The position numbers and the translations under genes were made by a program. 64,000 bases of DNA from Ailanthus altissimus (taxonomy: Eukaryota; Streptophyta; Magnoliopsida; Sapindales; Simaroubaceae). Of this stretch, positions 58,925 to 64,000 are shown piece after piece. The notes below the pieces were generated by a model, which was not told where the DNA came from, did no database searches, and was given only the letters and a program-made list of their open reading frames with translations. The first letter of the stretch is position 1; the number at the start of each line of letters is the position of its first letter. The stretch covers positions 5,704,001-5,768,000 of the forward strand of contig OX327686.1 in NCBI GenBank assembly GCA_946807835.1, given 5' to 3'.

Positions 58925-60260
58925 ATGGGGCTCTAGAGACTTGATTTCCCTATATTGTTCCTATGGTCTTTGTTATTAGTAATCAACAACCAATTTATGC
59001 ATTCATTAATCTAGGGTGTATGATTAATCTCATTCCATCTTTCGAGTTCGAATGAGATACTATACATACATATTCAAGTTGATATGTCTATCTAACTTGT
59101 TTACATAGACATGCATTACGCAACCCTTAAATGACTACCCCAAGGATTAATTTCATTATCACTGTCACTTTATCAAATGAAATTCTAGACATAATGACAC
59201 ACCCTAAAGAGTTTGGCCTATCACGCTTATCAAACACTTTAAAACGGAGAGCACCATATGCAACCCTAGGCATAATAGCACACCCCAAAGAGTTTGCGCC
59301 TGTCACGCATTTAATCAAACACTTGGAGTGCACCTCATGCAAATCATAAGGAAGATCATAATGATTACCTAAGTTCATTAGTCTCACAACTTAACAAACT
59401 CAAAGCTATGCTTTTTAAGATCGACATATGGATTAAACTTTGTCAAGCACATAATCCAAATGTTTAATTCATCCAATCCATTTTTCAATGTAATTAGAAG
59501 CATGAAGCGCATAAAATGCATAAACGAATAACACAAGATAACCATTAATCACATAGCAACTTCAACACAAAGTTTAATAAAGTTCTATTAAGGCCTAGAA
59601 CCTACAATCTACAACAAAATGATAATCTTGCGATATGGTGAATTCTATACAAATGGGATCCTAAAGTATTGATTTCATTCTATTCTTCCTATGCTCTTTC
59701 TATTTAGCAAATTTGTTCAATTCATTAATCAAGGGCTTAAGACTAATCTCATTCCATCTTTCGAGTTCGAATGAGATACTATGCATACATATTCAAGTTG
59801 ATATGTCTATCTAACTTGTTTACATAGACATGCATTATGCAACCCTTAAATGACTACCCTAAGGATTAATTTCACTATCACTATCACTTTATCAAATGAA
59901 ATTCTAGACATAATGACACACCCTAAAGAGTTTGGCCTGTCACGCTTATCAAACACTTTAAAACGGAGAGCACCACATATGACCCTAGGCATAATAGCAC
60001 ACCCCAAAGAGTTTGCACCTGTTACGCATTTAATCAAACACTTTGAGTGTACCTCATGTAAATCCTAAGAAAAACCAAGAGGATTACCTAAGTGTTATTG
60101 GCCTTTCAACTCAATAACAACCTAAAGCTATGTTTCTCCCAAATCCTACAAATGGATCAATCTCTTCCAAGCATCAATCCATACATTCACAATAACCAAT
60201 TCATTTTTCAATCAATTGGAGGCATTAAGCACAAAGAAACATAAATGAATTACACGAATT
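58925..60260. repeat. Two large direct repeats inside the solo LTR
   Basis: Blocks at about 58925-59540 and 59644-60260 are offset by about 719 bp. Shared text includes CATCTTTCGAGTTCGAATGA and AAATTCTAGACATAATGACA. Within each block the ACACCCxAAAGAGTTTG unit is itself repeated about 80 bp apart. A 72-codon frame is open in both blocks (59131-59349 and 59850-60068), probably because the DNA is conserved rather than because it codes. Confidence 0.85.
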
Positions 60261-60669
60261 TATACTAAATCATCCAAACATAATATAAATAAAACTACAT
60301 CAATCTTTAGAATCAAGTTTAATCACATAAAAATTCAACCATAACTAAAATTATCCAACCATCCATAGATACAACTCATTAAAACTAATATTCATAATTG
60401 AAATTAAAACAAATGATAAAAACAAAGAAAAGAAAAGAGAAAACCGAATTTGGGATGTCTCCAAAGTTTCAATTCTTCAATTGTCTTCAATGATGCACAT
60501 GAAACCTTGGAGACATTATTTCTTCTCCTTCAATTCGAGCTCAAGCCTTCTCCTCCTTTCAATTTCGTGCCTCTACTCCTCTTTCTTTTTGCTTTGGCTA
60601 AACAATGAGTGTTTATATAGGTAGGGTTGCAAAAAGAGGATAAAAATGTCCTTAAAGAGTGCCTAGAAT

Positions 60670-60800
60670 TCAGTGCCGCGGCATTGGGATTCAATGCCGC
60701 GGCGCTCACTCTCTGAAAGTAGCCCCTCGGCGTTCAAATCAAATGCCCCGGTGTAGCACTGTTCATACACTATAGAAATTCCACTGTTCACTTTTACTGT
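60670..60800. repeat. GC-rich and ACTGTTCA words in the solo LTR
   Basis: CAGTGCCGCGGCATTGGG and CAATGCCGCGGCGCTCAC are followed by ACTGTTCATACACTATAG and CCACTGTTCACTTTTACTG. The same two kinds of word occur in unrelated LTR families elsewhere in the window. Confidence 0.75.
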
Positions 60801-62329
60801 TCACATTTTGAGCATTTTAGTCCCTTCTCGGATTTTCATCTCAAATAGCTTCATTTGCATCCGATTTTCGGTATTTTTGCTCCGATAGTGCTTAAACCTA
60901 TCAAACAACATTAATATGCCTAAATAGCCAAATTATTAGGATAAATTGAACAAATATCAAGTTAAGAGGATAAAATAATTTATACAATTACGTCTTATCA
61001 ATATCGAGTTAGATATCCAGATGCTTTGAAACTGTATCTCAGAATGTCTTGTGGCCACAAGCAATCATCCCGAAAAAGAGTTCCGTCAGGGTAGAACAAT
61101 ATGACAAAAAAGTTTGCGCATATTGTTCAGTGAGATACAAGTTTGGAGATAAGATATAGATGAGCACTAAGGGATTTGACGGTGATAATCTATATCCCTG
61201 CACATCCAGGATATCATGATGGAAGGACTATACGTATGCGTTGTAGCCTCAACTTGTATGGTTCAACGCCCTGATTTGTTTATCCGTGACGTGTGCGTGA
61301 GGTATTGCTTGCGGACTCATGGAATAGTTCCATTTAACGAATCAGGGCTAGGACCTAGGGAGTCTCGCAATATGGAGTGTACTTGTTGTGCACTAGGGCA
61401 GCGTGCTGGATTAAAGTGTTTAATCTAGTAATATTCAGCAATACCACGAAAATACGTATGTGTCTATATTTAAGTGTTAAATATAACAATGAGTTAATAA
61501 TTATTATTTACTAATTGTATAATGACATACGGTGCATTGTGAACCCTCGGTTGAGTTGATAACTAAGGCAAAATGATAATTTTACACTTTGATTATTTAA
61601 TGATTAAATAATTAAAATATATCTTTTATTTTATTATATAATATTTTTTATTATATTATATTATATAATTTTGTATTATATGATATTTTATTTAATGGTG
61701 CCGTATAATTGGCATCTATTAATATATAATATTATATTATATAATATATTTTATTATTATTTATATTAGATAATATTTTATTTTATTATTTTATTTTATA
61801 TATATATAAGAGAAGTGATAAAGAAATTGAAAGGGAAAAAGTGTGTTTGGGCATTTTGGCTCGTGAGAAGAAAAGAGAAATGAAGGAGAAGAAAGAAAGA
61901 AGAAGAAAGAAAAAAAAATAGGGAAAAATAAAATTGTTTCATATTTGTTTATAAATCTGATTGAAATAGTGGTAGATTGCTTTAAACTCTTCATTTTTTA
62001 TTCTTTTGGAGAAAATGATATAAATACACTCTCGGCCATTTTGGAATTAAGAGTTAATTCCAGGTTGAATATTGGGCTGTTGTTTTAGCTCACCAAACTC
62101 ACTATGTTGGTGACTAGAACTGCACACGAGTTGGTCTCCATACGGACTCTAGAAAAAATATATGTATAACGTTACACGTTGAGGTGAGTTCTATAACCTA
62201 TAAATATATTAATGTAATTAATATATTATATTTATTGTGTTTATTATAAAATTTATACGCTTCTGTCGCGTTAAGTAATAGATACAATTGCACATGCATA
62301 CACCCACGCGTGCCTTAGATCCACCAACA

Positions 62330-62520
62330 CTAGAATATACTTAATGATCTAAGAGTTCTTTGTGAAATATTAATAAAAAAAATTGGATCATGAATCCATT
62401 GAGAATATAGGTATTTATTGTCGAATCACATATATCTTGTATCTTACGAATTGTTTTTTTTATCTTTATTATTGTATTAATTTTTTTTATATTCTTAATT
62501 ATTTGTTAGTTAAAGTATTC
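62330..62520 (+). mobile_element. Host LTR (right part), after element B
   Basis: CTAGAATATACTTAATGATC continues the interrupted LTR. The block TTGGATCATGAATCC...GAATCACATATATCTTG corresponds to the R/U5 block of the 39149 LTR. The end is not sharp. Confidence 0.65.
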
Positions 62521-62761
62521 TGCATGCGTATAAGGCACTTAGGCTGCTAAAGACCAAATCATGATAGTATTATGGCGTATAAAATTTTAACAATAGAATT
62601 AATGCAAAGACTAATTTCTAAAAAAATTTAGTACTAAAACTAATCTCCTATAATAAACTGTGTCAGAGAAGATAATAGAGACTTGGTACCTCAACACTAA
62701 GAGTGTTGATGATCCAAAAAAAAATGATGATTATAATGAAGGGTTTAGATGAGTTGCTAAT

Positions 62762-63020
62762 TGTTAGTCAATGAAGAGTCAAAATTTTGTTATAAAAGTT
62801 GTTATTTCTCGTCTATTTTAAGTAGCTATTTTAGTGATTTTAGCGTGTATGTTTAGCTTTATTTGTGTATATGAAGTGAGTATTCTCACATCATAACTAT
62901 CTGTAATAGCAATAAGAAATCAGCTACGTAAATTCTTTCTGCAAAATTTCTTGCATTTTCCTTCTTATTTCTTAGTAACCAAACATTCCAAATTTCTTTC
63001 TTTTACTTGGTATTAGAGTA
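62762..63020 (+). mobile_element. Candidate small copia LTR with primer site
   Basis: TGTTAGTCAATGAAGAG to AAACATTCCA (62762-62990) has the make-up of short copia LTRs (TGTGTATATGAAGTGAGTAT, then a pyrimidine-rich tail). TGGTATTAGAG at 63008-63018 is an initiator-tRNA-Met complement. The 17-base gap between them is longer than usual. Confidence 0.6.
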
Positions 63021-63289
63021 AGTATATTCAACTAGACTTATATGCAGCATTGTAAAGAGTGTGATACACCTATGAATACAAGTCATAAGCTCTCAAGAGG
63101 AGAGCGAGGATTTTGCATGCCTTCACTATACAAAAGTATAGTATGAGCAATAAAATATGTTTACCTTAACAAAATCTAAGCTATCATTTGTTGTATATAA
63201 ACTCAATCAATTTTTATCTCAGTCCTAACTTAAGCATTGGCAAATATGCAAAAGAGTGTGCAATATGTATTAAAAGCAACAACTGAAGT

Positions 63290-63640
63290 TCACTCAATCT
63301 TCAGACCTCACTCTTACCAGATTTTCAGATAGGAGGTCTATTGATGACTACAGTATTTATCTAGGTAATAATCTCACCATATCATGTCCATTTCAAAAGC
63401 AACCAGTTGTTGCTCAATTTAGCTTAGAGTCCGTAAAAATATGTCACTAACTTTTGCCTGTATTATAAAGATTATTTCACTTTCACTGCAATATTTATTT
63501 ATAGATCAGCTGCACATAACTATTTCTCACACTACAAGGATTTAGTGTGAAAACTTAACGGGATCTCATTGTTTTGTTGTGTTTGGTAAAGTGGACCCCT
63601 GACAGCACTATCTGATAGATTTATTAGTGAGAAAGTTAAG
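63290..63640 (+). pseudogene. Copia RNase H remnant
   Basis: Broken frames give SDRRSID-DYSIYLGNNLT then KQPVVAQF, matching DDRRSTSGYCIYLG and SSKKQTTVARSS of copia RNase H. It lies 270 bp from the primer site, so gag, protease, integrase and reverse transcriptase have been deleted from this copy. Confidence 0.72.
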
Positions 63641-64000
63641 CGATAGTTTAACTGACAACTTCTCACTCAACTCGTGAACTCAACGCGAATACAACACATG
63701 AGGCAAAATTAGAATTTGAGTTTTGAGAAACTTAGCGATAGTTTAATGACCATGAATACGTGATAATAACGATGAATGATGAGTAACGAGTATTGACGGA
63801 TGTTCAATCATATATCTTACGTGCAAATGGAAGACTTTTTATAATTTTAGGGTTTGTATTAGATTAAGATAGTATATTTGATCTATTATTCTCTTAAAAT
63901 CTTGTAAATTTAATAAGTTATAATTTCATTGAAAAAGAAAAATAAATTTGTTAAATAAAACAGATTGGATACTGATTATTCTCAATAAAAGATTATTAAA
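63641..64000. other. AT-rich end of window, nothing recognised
   Basis: No open frame, RNA gene or repeat that I can support. Confidence 0.5.

Larger units (their letters stand above)
58690..61000. mobile_element. Solo LTR of a different family, 2311 bp
   Basis: Starts TGTTGTGTGATTTTC, ends ACGTCTTATCA, and is flanked by perfect ATATC copies at 58685-58689 and 61001-61005. The TG...CA ends and 5-bp duplication identify it as an LTR; the absence of an internal region makes it a solo LTR. The early text (GCACGTTATCGCAACAAGTA, CCCACGAGGATTGTGTCC) resembles LTRs widespread in dicots, possibly Ty3/gypsy; the lineage is not certain. Orientation is undetermined. Confidence 0.88.
51574..62329 (+). 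mobile_element. Ty1/copia retrotransposon with long LTRs (element B), nested
   Basis: 5' LTR 51574-53720 (2147 bp), primer site, leader and broken gag-pol to about 57880, purine tract 57895-57904, then 3' LTR 57906-62329, which is 2108 bp once the 2311-bp insertion and its 5-bp duplication are removed. LTRs start TGTTA and end CCAACA. Flanks CTAGG and CTAGA are a 4-of-5 target duplication inside the host LTR. LTRs are visibly more alike than those of element A, so this copy is younger. Confidence 0.9.
57906..62329 (+). repeat. 3' LTR of element B, split by a solo LTR
   Basis: Parts 57906-58689 and 61001-62329 together match the 5' LTR from TGTTAAGGTCGGTACTTACG to ATCCACCAACA. The insertion at 58690-61000 interrupts GTATATCGAGTTAGATATCC, which is intact near 52353 in the other LTR. 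Confidence 0.9.

Noticed and set aside
59131..60068. Pair of 72-codon frames as a possible small gene family
   Set aside because: Both strands are open over the same repeat and the repeat unit itself explains the similarity. Reported only as a repeat observation.

Overview
This is plant nuclear DNA, most likely from a eudicot. It is AT-rich, has a spliced gene with 25 recognisable exons, and carries layered retrotransposon debris of plant types: Ty1/copia elements with initiator-tRNA-Met primer sites, LINEs with a plant-type RNase H tail, and a Mutator-like inverted-repeat element. I see no bacterial, organellar or CRISPR-type features. Region 1 (1 to about 16.6 kb): one real host gene on the minus strand, a plasma-membrane-type autoinhibited Ca2+-ATPase of the ACA8/ACA10 kind. 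All 25 exons that lie in the window were placed by splice sites and phase. They sum to exactly 800 codons, from the start codon at 15477 to the TGDGTNDAP hinge; the last exons, roughly 270 codons judging from family length, lie beyond the left edge. One intron uses a GC-AG pair. Two introns hold tandem duplications, and a candidate promoter with ACGT-core boxes lies to the right. Region 2 (16.7-20.6 kb): AT-rich intergenic DNA without a supported gene. Region 3 (20.6-38.4 kb): old mobile DNA. It contains a decayed copia element with very long LTRs (20578-29667), an extra partial LTR split by a 768-bp long-inverted-repeat element (30386-31153), a fold-back element bounded by inverted copies of an LTR end (32304-32912), a LINE 3' tail and a copia remnant. 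Region 4 (38.4-44.7 kb): a decayed LINE interrupted by a compact copia element (39149-42306), whose gag-protease ORF is still open, and by a solo LTR on the opposite strand. Region 5 (45.0-50.3 kb): LTR fragments and a small minus-strand non-autonomous LTR element with a perfect 5-bp target duplication (47394-48992). Region 6 (50.3-62.5 kb): a three-level nest. An old LTR is split by a copia element (51574-62329), whose 3' LTR is split by a 2.3-kb solo LTR (58690-61000) flanked by ATATC. Region 7 (62.5-64 kb): another small copia remnant. The least expected observation is in the two long-LTR copia elements (20.6 kb and 51.6 kb). Their non-coding leader carries four copies of an 18-nt motif, AATATTGCTACAGCGTGA. 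Each copy sits in the loop of an inverted repeat whose arm sequences differ from copy to copy, followed by further conserved hairpins, one with a compensated base-pair change. This looks like a conserved RNA structure, possibly for packaging, dimerisation or translation. That function is inference only.
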